Counted from the stretch's first letter, positions 1 to 12,140 are shown. The stretch is 64,000 nt of DNA from Manihot esculenta (GCF_001659605.2 NC_035172.2:16803051-16867050), one strand, 5' to 3'. A program made the numbers and translations. The notes: generated by a model not told the origin, from the letters alone.

Positions 1-2344
1 TTTAAAATTTTAATTATTTTTTTTAGATTGATATTTCAGTTTTTTAAATTTGATTTGAAATAAAAAATTAATAAAATATAATTTGATTCCATTTTAGAAA
101 AATAGCCAAAATCGGAATGAAGTATAAACTCTAAAATTCTTTTAATTTAAATTAATGGTAATTTTACTTAAAAAATTAAAATTAAAATAATTTAATTGAA
201 TTTAAAAGTAAAGTCTAAGAAAAATAATTTTAAAAAAATTCATTGAAAAAACTAACCAATCAAATTGAATAGATTGAATGTTTATAGCTAAATGTAATAA
301 TATATTAATATTAATTTATTAAATTCGATCAAAACTTTTTAGTTAAACGCGTTTGAGTTAAAATAGTATTAAGATGGATAAAATCTTAAAAGTTCTTGTA
401 TTATACCCATGCCTTTTAGATTCCAACGAAAAAGAAAATTGAAAATCCCTTGGGCTGGCTGGCTGGTTTCCTTTGTGATAGAGAAAAAATTGCTTTTTTG
501 CTTTGAACATGGAAGCTATTCTTCCAATGGCCATTCTCTTTCGGTTCCTTTTCCATCTTTATCTGTACTCCATTTTACAAACATTGGCTACTATCTATCA
601 TCTCCGGCACATACTACCTGGAGTTACGTGCAAATATTGGTCCCCACCTTTTTCTATTCTTACTTTTAATTTACTCCTACATTTCCTTAATCGTTTTACA
701 AATTTTTTTCTCATCCTTTTTTTTTTCTTTTCATAAAATAATTTAAAAAAAAAAATCATAGTTAAAAAAATTAGCTCAGATCTTGTGGTTCTAACCCACT
801 GAAACACAGCACTGACAACAAAAGTAAAAAAAAAAAAAAAAGACTTAATTTTCTTTTAAAGGGTATCCGTTTCTTTCTTCAAAAGGTTATTAAAATAATA
901 GCTTCACTTTTCATATTATGATTTTAAATTTAAAAAATTAGTGAACAAATCTGCTTTAAGTAAATTTAATTAGGTCTTAATTGAGGGCACACTTGAGTTG
1001 AGCCCCACAAGTTCATTAAGTCCACTGAGCTTGAAGGTTGACCTAGAGGTCCATATGAGTCTTAGTTGATCCATATAGGCTCTTTGCTCCCCTTATTAGA
1101 CTTGTATGGAGGGTCCATGGAGGCCTTGAAAGAAGACTTAGCCCATTTGCAAATTGACTTGGGCCTATGCTTTAATGCCCACCAAAAGCCTGACATCACC
1201 TTCTATCCAAATTTTAAGTATTTGGTTCAATCACTTGCAAAACTAATTTTATCCATTTTAAAAATGTTATCAAAGTTTTGAACTATGCCTTAACCAAAAA
1301 GGCCATGGTTGTGAGCCAATATACTCAAAACCAAAGCCTTAAGCCCAAGTTTGACAAAGTATTAAGTTCAAAATTAATTTCTTTTTAATTCCGTAAAATA
1401 ACGTGTATTTAAAAAATATTTTATATAAAAAATATTTTTAATAAAATAATTTATTTTTATTATTTAATTTTAATTTTAAAAATAAAATATATCAATAAAT
1501 TTATATATATAAATATTAATAAAATTTTTAAAGCGGAGAAAATAATTTAAAAAAAATAATAAAGTAATTTTTTTTTAAAATGATTTATTTTTCTTTTAAT
1601 TAAAAAATATTTTTTATCAATTAATTTTTTAAGTGTCTTAAATAAAAAAATATGAATTTTTTTTTCAAACAGAGGTGTTTCAGAATTTTGAAGGGAACAA
1701 GATTTTACTATTGGTTGGCTAAAAATTCACAAATTTAATATTCCTAAAGTGCCCTAAACCATAGCTCTAAAAGTTTAGCATTTTGCCCTAAAACTCATTC
1801 TCTCACTTTTGAGCTTAGACTTCCAATTTTATTTATCTATTTCTGAATTAAATTTTTTTTTCTTAATTTTTATATTTAACAATTTAATAATATAAAATTT
1901 TAATTCTTATGAGAATTAATTTTAAATTAAAAGTAAATCTTCTCAAAAATTCAAATTTTTGATAAATAGTTTTACTTAAGGCTCATTTATATTGATTTAC
2001 TTAATTACTCCTTGAAAATTCCTTTTTTTTTCATTTTTGTTATCTTTTTTATTTATTTTAATTTCAAAATTGCTTGTGTTTTTTTAATTAATAGCTGGTT
2101 TTTTAGGATTTAATTCAATTTAATATTGAATAATAATATTTAATGCATTTATGATTAATAATAAGAAGTCCATCCTAATTTATATTTTTTGAAGGTAACA
2201 AAATATATAAAGTTTAAATTTTAAATATTTTTAAACATTAATAATGGGTTTTAAAAATATTTTCAATATGATAAAAATAATTATTATTTATAAAAATAAA
2301 TATTTATATTTAATTTAAAAATAATTGGAGAATAAAAAAATAAA
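1..2344. other. AT-rich intergenic stretch, no gene recognised
   Basis: This stretch is strongly AT-rich, with many short homopolymer and A/T runs, for example a poly-A run near 825-841. Open frames here (for example 409-669) are short, low in complexity and show no motif I recognise. Around 960-1340 the composition is less AT-rich and could be an old decayed repeat, but I could not assign it to a family. No RNA gene or promoter can be supported. Confidence 0.6.
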
Positions 2345-3511
2345 TTAATTTGAACTCATCGTTAATTTCGAGATATTCCGTTGATTTTGGAACGCTCTTC
2401 TTTGCAACTATTAAGGCACTCATTGATATTTATGAGGAAAAATTAACTTTGAGAGTGGCACAAGAAGAGGTAATTTTTAATGTCTTGCAATCCTCTAAAT
2501 GTCCCGATACTACTGATGATTATTTTAGGATTAATAATGTTGATGAATGTGTAATGTGTTAGAGATCATTTGAATGATTGTGAGATTAAATTTGAAAATA
2601 AACCTGATTGCATACTTGATGATGTTATTGATACTTGTTTTGAGCCATTAGTCGAGAACATTGCTATGGTTCATGACATTAAATCAAAACATGAGATAAA
2701 TGAGAATATATCAACACTTAAACTTGAGCTTAAACAATTTCCCTCATATTTCATATGTGCATTCTTAAGCAAGTCTTTTACATACTCAATTACCATTTCT
2801 TATCATTCGGAGGTTGAGAAGAAAAATTAAAGTGTTAAAAGTGTTAAAGATGCATAAAAAAGCACTCAGTTGGTCCATTAATGATATTAAGGGTATTAGT
2901 TCTAGTCTTTACATGCATAAAATTTTGATGAAGGATGATTGCAAACCTTCTGGAGAGCATCAACATAAATTGAATCTTAATATGAAGTAGTTAGAGCTGA
3001 GGTGATGAAATTGTTAGATGCAGGTATTATTTATCCCATATCTGATAGCAACTAGATTAGTCATGTCCAAGTAGTTCCTAAGATAGAGGGAATAACAGTG
3101 GTGACTAATGAGAAAAATGAGTTGAAACCGACTAAAACAGTCACAGGCTGGCTTGTTTGCATAGATTATAGGAAGTTGAATAAGAAAACATGCAAGGACC
3201 ATTTTCCATTGTCTTTTATTGATGGAATGTTAGAGAGATTATTTGAATACCTTTACTATTGTTTTTTAGATGGATATTCAAATATTTTTAGATTTCCATT
3301 GCACCCGAGGATCAAGAGAAAACTATATTTACTTGTCTACATTTATATATAAAAGAATGCCATTTGGGTTGTGTAATGGTCCTACCACTTTTCAAAGGTG
3401 TATGATAGCTATATTTTCTGATATGGTTAAGCAATTTATTGAGATCTTTATGGATGATTTTTCAATATTTGGTTCTTCTTTTAATGATTGTTTATCTAAC
3501 CTCTCCCAATT
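2345..3511 (+). pseudogene. Decayed Ty3/Athila-like protease and reverse transcriptase remnant
   Basis: Three reading-frame pieces in order resemble the pol of plant Athila/Tat-type Ty3 retrotransposons. The piece at 2350-2562 matches the end of the aspartic protease region (ATIKALIDIYEEKLTLRV). The piece at 2570-2830 matches the linker before RT. The pieces at 3098-3527 carry RT motifs: VCIDYRKLNKKT, YYCFLDGYS, RMPFGLCNGPTTFQRCM and FMDDFSIFGSSF, the last being the Athila-type form of the catalytic xxDD box. Frame changes and stops separate the pieces, so it is dead. It starts abruptly against AT-rich DNA and is cut at 3512 by the CACTA terminus. The rest of the RT, RNase H and integrase should lie beyond the CACTA, outside the window. 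It is the oldest recognisable layer. Confidence 0.85.
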
Positions 3512-3870
3512 CACTACAAAAATTTAACGGATTAGTAACAGAAATTTCCGTTACTAATTATTAAAAATCCGTTACTTAAAACATTTTGTAACGGATTTGT
3601 AACGGAAATTTTCTGTTACAGCAAATATCGTTGCTAACGAATTAGTAACGGATTAGAAAATCCGTTACTAATTTAATAACGAATTTTCCATTATAAATCC
3701 GTTATTAAATTTGATTTCCTTTTATTTGGTTTTAGTAATGGATTTATTTAATAACAGATTTTTCTATTACAGAAATCCGTTACTAATTTAGAAAAAATAG
3801 TAACAGCTTTTTTTGTTACTATTTTTAACGGATCAGTAACAACTTCATCAGTTACTAATCTGTTACTATT
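3512..3870. repeat. CACTA terminal and subterminal repeats
   Basis: After the CACTA end come many direct and inverted copies of a short motif around TAACGGATTAGTAAC and its complement GTTACTAATCCGTTA. These form small palindromic pairs, for example attagtaacggatt next to aatccgttactaat near 3640-3672. In En/Spm elements such subterminal repeats are the binding sites of the second transposon protein (TNPA type). That role is inferred here. Related motifs reappear at 35080-35193 and 42655-42670, fitting the other end. Confidence 0.8.
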
Positions 3871-5213
3871 TATAAAACTACAACAAAATATTACAAATTA
3901 TATACTCTAACCAAACAATTTAATATGTAAATACACTCAACTATTACAGCTCATCTCAATAATAAATGTGAACTCAAATCCAATAACCAAGCATATATTA
4001 TGTAAATCAAAACCAATATCATAGTACTCAAATCCAATATCATATATAATATAAATCAAATCAAACAAATTATTCAAGCATCAAGTGGAGCAATTTTAAA
4101 CGAAAAAAATTAACAAATTATTTATTATCCTAGTACATATGGGTGGTAAAAAAATGAACTATAAATGTGTAGTGTTCTCGTCCTCGTCCTCGTCCTCATT
4201 ATTAGCTTCATCTACTTGATCAGGAAGCTGTCAAGAAGTTCCCTCACCAGGAGCTGAAGGCTGGCTAACTTGCCTTTTACTCACGAGCTGTATAAGTAAA
4301 TCTTTCACCTGTGAGAGCTCAGAGGTAATCCGTATATTTTACTTACGCAATACTTGTTCATTATACTCACGCTCCTATAGCTTGCGTTTGAGATCAGACA
4401 TTTCATCATGAAAATCCTAATTTTGCTGAGTTGATGTGAAGGATGTACTAGCAGAAGACTTGTTTGGGAAGAAAACTGAAGCCTGTGATCCAAGACCATA
4501 TACTCTTCTTTGTTTTTCTCTCCACCCACTGCCTCAAAGTATAACTGAGCCTAATCAATACGAGATGCCTCAATACTGTCATTATGTGTAACGACCCGAA
4601 AATCGGACTGCTACCGGCGCTAGGATCCGGGTCGACTTAAGGCCGCCAAGACCCGTAGCAAGCTTGACATACAACCTGAAAACCTGTTTAATCCCATACA
4701 TGATCAACAACATACATAAAAATTTAAAACTTTTCTTTCACTCAGAAGCCAAACTCAACCTGTGCATGCTCTGAACATACTCAATAATCATAATCATGAC
4801 CCCTCCGTGGGATCTCATCAATGCCCCAATGGGCGCTACATCATAAGATGAGTTGGCTTACATGAACATTATAAAATATCTAAGATCATGTATTAAAAGG
4901 GACACCTCATACATAAAGTCAAGCACAATCTCTAATCCTCAATATCATTACATGACTGAAACTGTACTTTTACATAACATTAATACATTTATCATGTCCA
5001 CACTATCTATTACAAATGCCAGACTTCATTACTCTTGTAAACCTCCTGGTCTACCCTGTACCTGCAATCCTGGGGAAATTTGGGAGAGGGGTGAGCTACT
5101 AGAGTCCAGTGAGCAGAATAATAAAACATTTAAAACATATGATAACATGGAATGCATCACATCACACCTAATCACATCAAGGATGAACCTGTCACCAATA
5201 GCCCTCTACATGG

Positions 5214-5360
5214 TCCAACTGTGCCAGAACGTAGAATGGGTCCTGGTCTTTCCCTTACATATCATAACATAACAGTGTCCAACTGTGCCAGAACGTAGAA
5301 TGGGTCCTGGTCTTTCCCTTACATAGTGCCAGCGAATGTAGAATGGGTCCCACTGGTCTT
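5214..5360. repeat. LTR tandem hairpin module (three copies)
   Basis: The unit CCAGAACGTAGAATGGGTC followed by CTGG occurs at 5224 and 5288 (64-bp spacing) with a third, shorter copy near 5329. Each unit has complementary CCAG and CTGG ends, so it could fold as a short stem with a loop of about 15 nt. The equivalent position holds comparable units in every other LTR of this group in the window. Confidence 0.8.
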
Positions 5361-5775
5361 ACATTCTGTACCGTACATATCACATCGTCATATCATAGAT
5401 CGAGGGCTATGGATCATCCAACATTCATCCACATCAACATTTAAAATATACAATGCAACATATTCGTGAATTCTAATGCAAGCAACCTAATTCATCACAT
5501 GGCATTCATGATGCATGATCATGCTCAATCCTTGCAATTGATTTGCTTAAAAACATAAAGGGTTATTCCACTCACCTCTGGATAGCTCTGACCAGACACT
5601 GGGGCAACAGACTCACTGCTGGGGTCCTCGGTTCCTCGGGTCCGAACCTACACAGGTGGACTCAAATGAGGGACCAAACATACATGAACATAACTCTAAA
5701 CTATTCCCAAAAACCCCCTAAAACATCATGAAACAATCATAGAAAAACATGCAAGAAATGGCTGAACAGGGCACT

Positions 5776-6012
5776 TTCGGCGGCCGAAAGTCCCTCCAGA
5801 GCCGAAAGTCAGGCAGGTTCGGCGGCACCTTCGGCGGCCGAAACTCCCAGACAGAGGCAAAACTCATGCATGTTCGGCGGCACTTTCGGCGGCCGAAACT
5901 CCCAGACAGAGACGAAAGTCTCCTTTCGGGGGTAAGTTTCGGCAGCCGAAGGCTGCCTCCACAAGCACGTTCGGCGGCTGAAAGTTCCTTCGACTGCCGA
6001 ACCTGGTTTCTC
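5776..6012. repeat. Palindrome cluster 1 in the transcribed part of the LTR
   Basis: Exact TTCGGCGGCCGAA copies lie at 5776-5788, 5830-5842 and 5885-5897. Between and after them are degenerate or half copies (agccgaaagt, ttcggcggcacc, ttcggcagccgaa, ttcgactgccgaa). The arms TTCGGC and GCCGAA are perfectly complementary around one base. The cluster lies downstream of the TATA box on the minus strand, so it would be in the RNA. Open frames across it read as FGGR/RRPN repeats and are by-products of the DNA repeat. Confidence 0.9.
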
Positions 6013-6477
6013 CCAGAATGGCAGAAACTCAGCTCCCTTATGCATTTATGCCTCCACTCTCAACCAAACATGCATAAACCTATTCTACAACACTCATACA
6101 CAAGCATACAAGTTCCTAGGGGCATCAACTAACTAAAACCCCATCTAAAACCCATAAGCTCAATATAAGCTACACATGCATTTTCTACCCCATGAACTTG
6201 CATAAAACTTGCTTAAAACATAAAGTAAGCTAGAGATCGACTCTTACCTCTTGAAGATCGAGGGTAGAGGCGATCTAACTTGGAGTTGGAAGAGATTTGA
6301 GTTCTGGAACCTCAAAGCTCCAAAACTTGCTCAAAACTCGGAAATCTTCAAAACAAGATGAAAACTAGTGAAAAACTCGAAAGATCTTAAGGAAAAGACT
6401 CAAGATCGGTGAGGGATGGCGGAGAACTCACCTTGGCCGGAAATGGGGAAAAAGCTCGCCCGTTTTCGGCTAAGGGA

Positions 6478-6488
6478 CCCTTTTATAG
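6478..6488 (-). promoter_or_regulatory. TATA box in LTR U3 (CTATAAAAGGG)
   Basis: The minus strand reads CACTATAAAAGGG. It is kept at the same place in the other LTRs of this group in minus orientation: 16321-16331, 23484-23494, 31081-31091, about 45370-45380, about 61189-61199 and 52517-52527. Transcription would start about 30 bp further along the minus strand, near 6450. Confidence 0.75.
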
Positions 6489-6504
6489 TGGCTGGCCAGG
6501 CCAC

Positions 6505-6666
6505 GTTCGGGGGCCGAACGTGCCTCCGCATGCATGCCATGTTCGGCGGCCGAACTTGAGGTTCGGCGGCCGAACCTGGACTTTCCTCACTTATGCTTTC
6601 GGGGGCCTAAAGGCGCTCCCGAAGGCATGCATGTTCGGCGGCCGAACTTGAGGTTCGGCGACCGAA
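6505..6666. repeat. Palindrome cluster 2, immediately upstream of the TATA box
   Basis: Exact TTCGGCGGCCGAA copies lie at 6542-6554, 6562-6574 and 6634-6646. Variants include ttcgggggccgaa (about 6506-6518) and ttcggcgaccgaa (6654-6666). Two copies sit 20 bp apart, about two helix turns. The cluster lies 17-180 bp upstream of the TATA box in minus-strand sense, which is where LTR enhancers sit. The GGCGGC core resembles the reverse of an ERF-type GCC box, but an enhancer role is inference. Confidence 0.88.
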
Positions 6667-6843
6667 CCTGAGTTTTCCTTCAAGGTTGTTTTTATGCAAA
6701 AACTCATTTCCATTCTACTTAAAACCATGAAATTACTTAAAACATTTTATGAAAACATGATTCTACCCTACTAGAGGCTTCCGACATCCGAGATTCCACC
6801 GGACGGTAGGAATTCCGATACCGGAGTCTAGCCGGGTATTACA

Positions 6844-6858
6844 TTCTCCCCCCCTTAA
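6844..6858 (-). other. Polypurine tract of element A
   Basis: On the minus strand the run AAGGGGGGGGAGAA lies directly against the 3' LTR. This is the usual plus-strand primer site of LTR retrotransposons. The same tract is at 23781-23795 in element B. A weaker version is at 45714-45727 in element C. Confidence 0.85.
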
Positions 6859-6955
6859 GAACATTCGTCCCCGAATGTTCCTCAACTAGCACATAGCATG
6901 GCATAAAACATAACATACATACATACATAGCACATAAACACATAGAGATCTAACC

Positions 6956-8368
6956 TTAAAAGAGATGAGGGTACTGCTGGAGCATAGACTCCCGTGTCTC
7001 CCAAGTGCATTCTTCCAAATTGTGGTGGTTCCACAGGACTTTCACCATCGGGATTTCCTTGTTTCTTAGCTTTCTGATCTGGGTGTCTATGATCTGTACT
7101 GGCTGCTCAACATAGGTGAGATCCTCTTGGACCTCCACATCAGGCTCACTAAGAACCTTGCTCGGATCTGACACAAACTTCCTCAACATTGAAACATGGA
7201 AAACCGGATGGATTCTTTCCATTGAAGCAGGTAAATCCAGCTTGTACGACACATTCCCAATCTTTTGCAAGATTTCAAAGGGTCCGATGTATCGTGGGGC
7301 TAGTTTACCTTTCTTCCCAAAGCGAACCACTCCTTTCATAGGAGACACCTTGAGCAATACCAGATCCCCCTCCTGAAACTCTAACTGCCTTCTGCGGATG
7401 TCTGCATAACTCTTCTGTCTGCTTGCAGCAGTCTTGATCCTTTCTCTGATTATGGGTACTACCCTGCTGGTAATCTCTACTAGCTCAGGCCCTGCCAAGG
7501 CCTTTTCTCCAACCTCTTCCCAGCAAACAGGTGATCTGCACTTCCTTCCATATAAAGCTTCATATGGAGCCATCCCGATGCTAGCATGATGGCTGTTATT
7601 GTAGGCAAACTCCACCCAAGGTAGATGCTGCCTCCAAGAACCGCCAAAGTCCAGCACACACATCCTGAGCATATCCTCGATGGTCTGGATGGTCCTTTCT
7701 GATTGTCCGTCCGTCTGTGGGTGGAAGGCAGTACTGAAATCCAACCTGGTACCCATGGCACTCTGCAGACTCCGCCAAAACCTGGAGGTGAACTGGGGCC
7801 CTCTATCTGACACTATCGAAACAGGAACCCCATGCAGCCTGACGATCTCATCAACGTACACCTGCGCCAACTTGTCCACAGAATAGCCACTCCTGACAGG
7901 GATGAAGTGAGCAGATTTGGTGAGTCTGTCCACAATCACCCATATGGAGTCCAATCTGTTGGACGCCGCCGGTAACCCCACTACGAAGTCCATAGCTATA
8001 TTTTCCCATTTCCATTCTGGAATAGGTAGCGGGTTAAGCATTCCAGCCGGCTTCTGATGTTCCAGCTTCACCCTCTGACACACTTCGCAGGCTGACACAA
8101 ACTGTGCCACTTCTTTCTTCATAGCCGGCCACCAATAAACCTTCTTTAGATCTTGATACATCTTGGTGGCTCCGGGGTGAACGCTGTATCTTGCATTATG
8201 AGCCTCTCTCATAATGTCTCCTTTTAGCCCTATGTTATCTGGTACACATAGTCTGCTCCCATAGCGGAGGATCCCCTTGCTGTCGAATCTGAACTCACTA
8301 TCATTGCCTGACTGAACAGTCCTGGCAATCTTCACTAACTCCGGGTCCTCATACTGTTTCTGAGCCAC
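6956..8368 (-). pseudogene. Element A pol, integrase and chromodomain-like tail
   Basis: This 470-residue open segment continues the pol frame after an in-frame TAG at 8369-8371. It holds the integrase zinc-binding region ([17 protein letters not shown] then [12 protein letters not shown], about residues 63-105). The catalytic core follows with [21 protein letters not shown] and [16 protein letters not shown], and then a GPFEILQKIG (GPY/F-like) module. The C-terminal LRKFVSDPSKV..VLWNHHNLEECTWE stretch resembles a chromodomain, as in Tekay/Del chromoviruses. It would insert the cDNA and direct it to heterochromatin (family knowledge). The frame runs to its normal stop at 6956. It is broken only because translation cannot reach it. 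Confidence 0.92.
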
Positions 8369-9694
8369 CTACTCCAGAAACACGGGTGCCACTCTCATCT
8401 GGGCCACCAAGGCACCTGTACCAGACAACTCCATCTGTAGACCTTCCTCAATGAGCTTGTAAAACTCCTTCACCACTGGCCTTCTCTCTGCCGATATGTG
8501 GGATAAACTGCCGAGTGATTTTCGGCTTAAGGCGTCTGCCACAACATTCGCCTTACCCGGATGGTACTGAATCCTGCAATCATAGTCACTCAGCAGCTCC
8601 ACCCACCTTCTCTGTCTCAAGTTCAAATCTCTTTGACTCAGGATGTACTGTAGGCTCTTATGATCTGTAAAGATCTCACATTTAACCCCATAGAGGTAAT
8701 ACCTCCACATCTTGAGTGCAAAGATTACTGCTGCCATCTCTAGGTCATGTGTGGGGTAATTCAACTCATGCTTCTTCAGCTGCCTAGAAGCATAAGCAAT
8801 CACCTTCTCATTCTGCATTAGTACACAACCCAGTCCCACACGGGACGCATCACAAAAGACTGTAAAGTCCTCATTACTAGATGGCAGAGCTAACACTGGT
8901 GCTGAAGTCAACCTCTTCTTAAGCTCTTCGAAACTCTCCTCGCACTGGTCGGTCCACACAAACTTCTGATTCTTCCTGGTTAGTCTGGTCAGAGGAGCTG
9001 CTATCTTTGAGAAGTCCTGAACGAACCTCCTGTAGTAACCTGCCAAACCCAAGAAACTTCTAATCTCTGTCACTGAAGTGGGTCTAGGCCAGTTAGCCAC
9101 AGCTTCTACCTTCTTGGGGTCTACCTCTATTCCATTTTCTGACACAACATGCCCCAAGAACGAAATGCTCCTCAGTCAGAACTCACATTTTGAGAACTTG
9201 GCATACAAACCATGTTCCCTCAAGGTCTGCAAGACCAACCGCGGATGATGGGCATGCTCCTCTGCATTCCTGGAATACACTAAGATATCATCTATGAAGA
9301 CAATAACAAAGTGATCCAGGTATTGGCTAAATACTCTGTTCATGAGATCCATGAATGCTGCAGGGGCGTTAGTTAACCCGAACGGCATCACAAGGAACTC
9401 AAAATGCCCATATCTGGTCCTGAAAGTTGTCTTTGGCACATCTTCATCCCTTATTCTTAGCTGATGGTACCCCGATCTTAGATCTATTTTGGAGAAACAA
9501 CCCGCTCCTGCTAGCTGGTCGAATAGATCATCGATCCTCGGCAGAGGGTACCTATTTTTGGTAGTGACCTTGTTCAACTGCCTGTAGTCGATACAAAGTC
9601 TGAGGGACCCATCCTTCTTTCTTACAAACAAGACCGGAGCACCCCAAGGTGAGGTACTCTGTCGGATGAAGCCCTTCTCTACCAGCTCTTGCAA
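8369..9694 (-). pseudogene. Element A pol, reverse transcriptase and RNase H, two stops
   Basis: The segment between the stops at 9695-9697 and 8369-8371 codes for RT and RNase H. RT motifs include [41 protein letters not shown] and the catalytic [10 protein letters not shown] stop at 9176-9178 (TGA where element B has TGG) follows the KFSKCEF motif. RNase H then follows, with [31 protein letters not shown] and TDHKSLQYI. The frame is otherwise continuous, with no frameshift. It normally acts inside the virus-like particle to copy the RNA. Confidence 0.92.
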
Positions 9695-11968
9695 CTACTC
9701 TTTCAATTCCTTCAACTCGGCTGGGGCCATCCTGTAGGGAGGGATAGAGATCGGTCTAGTTCCAGGCACCAACTCTATCTCGAACTCTATCTCCCTAGCA
9801 GGTGGTAAACCTGGAAGCTCGTCTGGAAAGACATCCTGAAACTCTCTGACAATTGGCACCGAGGCTGGCTCCCTGACCTGACTGTCTAGCTCTCTCACAT
9901 GAGCTAAGTACCCCTGACATCCCTTCCTAAGCAACCTACGAGCCTGAAGAGCTGATATCAGACCTCTAGGCGTGCCCCTCTTGTCTCCTCTGAAGACGAC
10001 CTCTGACCCGTTCTGATCTCTGAACCTGACTACCTTGTCTCTGCAGTCCAAGGTAGCACCATGGGTAGATAGCCAATCCATCCCTAGAATGACGTCAAAG
10101 TCTGTCAAATCTAGAACCACAAGGTCGGCGGAAAGGCATCTTCCCTCAACAAAAACTGGACTGTACTGGCAGACTGACACTGCCACTGACGGGTCACACT
10201 TGGGTCCACTGACCCATAGGGGACACTCTAACCCAGAGACTATCAGACCCAACCTCTCAACGGCTCTCGGAGCAATAAATGAATGAGATGCACCCGGGTC
10301 CATTAAAGCATACACATCAGAACACCCAATGACGAGATTACCTGACACCACGGTGTTGGATGTGTTAGCCTCCTGCTGAGTCATGGTGAAGATCCTGGCT
10401 GGAGCTGATGGACCTTCACCTCGGGAACCAGAAGAAGAGGCTGCTCCTCTCCCTCTACCTCTGCCACTACCCTGAGTTGTGGCTGGAGCTGCTGGTTGTG
10501 CCACACTACCAGAAGCTGTCTGCTGGGGCTGGCCCATAAAAGGTGCTCTAGGACACTCCCGAGCCATGTGTCCCTCCTGTCCACATCTGAAACATATATT
10601 AGTCCCAGCTCGACACACTCCCCTGTGCGGCCTTCCACATCTCTGGCATTCTGTACCATCTGAGCCTGAGCTCGAGCCACCGCCAAATCCCAGACCAGAT
10701 TTCAACTTATTCCAAAACTTATTCTTCTTCGGCTTCTTGGTGGTGTTATCCCACCTCTTCTTACTTGAGCTCTGAGAAGAGAGACTTGGCCCTCCTCTGC
10801 CTGGGGTCTTAACCCCTGAAGACTGGGTCACTGACTGCTTCACTGACCCCTCAACGATAGCACTCGCCTCCATCCTTCGAGCCATATCCACCACAGTGTG
10901 GAAACTTTCCCTCTCAACTGACTGAATCAACGAGGAGTACCTGGAATGCAGCTTCATAAAATATCTCTTGGCTTTCTTCGAATCGGTATCTAGAGCTTGC
11001 CCTGAAAAAGGCAATAGCTCTATGAATTTATCTGTGAACTCCTCTACACTCATGTGCTCTGTCTGCCTCAGTTGCTCAAACTCAATCATTCTCAGTTCTC
11101 TGGAACTGTCTGGAAAAGCCCATCCAGCGAACTCATTCGCAAATTCCTCCCATGTCATGCCGTCCAGTCTCGGGTCCACATAACACTTGAACCATTCCCG
11201 TGCCTTCTTGCACTTTAAGGTGAACCCTGCCATCTGAATGGCTCTGCTATCATCAGCCCCTAGCTCATCAGTTATTGTCTTCACTACTCTCAGATACTCA
11301 AAGGGGTCATCCTCTGACTTGTATTTGGGAGCATCCAGCTTAAGGTAATCTGTCATCTTTACCTTGCTCCCATCGGCTGAGCTAGGTCTGGGAGGTTGAG
11401 TAACTGGGGCTGCTGGTTCTGTGGGTGGTGGAGGTGGGGGTGCAGCATTCTTTGAGGTGGGGTTTGCTGGGTTAGGATAGAAAGGTGAGGGTGGATAAGC
11501 TGGGTACTGTGTGTAAGGTGGATAGAAAGGTGGATAAGGCATGTAGGTAGGGTAGGGGTTAAAGCTGGAATAATCCGATGTGCCTCCCATCGGATACCCT
11601 GAACCCTGTGGGAAGGGTGGATAATGGGGTGGAAAACCATACCCCGAGGCCTGAACGCCTCCCTGAGACTCCCCTATCCCTTCTTCCTCCATGCTCACAT
11701 CCAGGTTCCCATCCCTCCTCTGATCCTCTTCTGTAACCTCCCTCACATCTGAAGAACTTCCTCCTCTATCTGTCCCCCTTCTGCTAGCGTCAAAAGACCT
11801 TCTAGGATCCCTTGACACTCTTTCTCTGATGGCTCTACAAGACATTGCCCTAGGCAATGTAGGAGGACGGGCGCTCGTGCCCTCATCCTCAGGTGGTACT
11901 CCAGTCAATCTTGCCGATCGACGGGTTCCTCTCATCCTGTTTTCTGAAAAACAGTACACATCATACAA
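9695..11968 (-). pseudogene. Element A gag and protease, ends at a TAG in early pol
   Basis: This 757-residue frame covers gag and protease. The conserved start is probably the internal Met at 11935 (MRGTRRSARLTG), shared with B and C. After a Pro/Tyr-rich linker comes the capsid-like gag domain (DYLKLDAPKYKSEDDPFEYL to LPFSGQALDTDS, roughly residues 205-335). Next is a C-x2-C zinc pair and then a CCHC knuckle CFRCGQEGHMAREC near residue 460. The protease follows with [12 protein letters not shown], a DPG variant of the catalytic D(S/T)G, and VILGMDWL. It ends at TAG 9695-9697, where element B has CAG, just before RT. It keeps CAG at 10520-10522, where B and C have TAG. Confidence 0.92.
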
Positions 11969-12128
11969 ACATTAGCATCAATGCACATGTATATAATCAT
12001 GGCATTTCACATCATCATACAAGACAGGACTCCACATCCTATCCTAGTGGACATGATCTTCCTATTGTGCTTGACCTTCTAGAACATCTATGAGCCCGAC
12101 ACTCTAGGTCCGATCCTATGAACCTAGG

Positions 12129-12140
12129 GCTCTGATACCA
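12129..12140 (-). other. Primer binding site of element A (initiator tRNA-Met)
   Basis: On the minus strand, three bases inside the 5' LTR, the sequence is TGGTATCAGAGC, complementary to the 3' end of plant initiator tRNA-Met. This fixes the minus orientation. Identical sites are at 29129-29140 (B) and 59193-59204 (C). Confidence 0.93.

Larger units (their letters stand above)
4587..6843 (-). repeat. Element A left (3') LTR, 2257 bp
   Basis: TG..CA-ended LTR with its inner end against the polypurine tract. Read on the minus strand it holds the palindrome cluster of U3 (about 6505-6666), a TATA box (6478-6488), a predicted leader with three splice-donor-like sites (GT at 6430-6431, 6246-6247 and 5574-5575), a second palindrome cluster (5776-6012) and a hairpin tandem module (5214-5360). 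A GCCC-CAAT-GGGC stem-loop at about 4828-4839 recurs in the other LTRs of the group. Confidence 0.93.

Noticed and set aside
409..807. Small frames in the left flank
   Set aside because: They are low-complexity, overlap on both strands, and have no motif, promoter or homology I can recognise.
5749..6132. Open frames rich in FGGR, RRPN or SAAE repeats in LTRs (also near 13305, 22693, 30303, 44493, 51800 and 60312, both strands)
   Set aside because: They are translations of the TTCGGCGGCCGAA cluster, occur in several phases and on both strands, and lie in LTR sequence. They are not proteins.
5776..6666. CRISPR-like array of palindromic repeats
   Set aside because: Repeats are only 13 bp, irregularly spaced, with no unique spacers of constant length and no cas genes. 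The context is a plant LTR.
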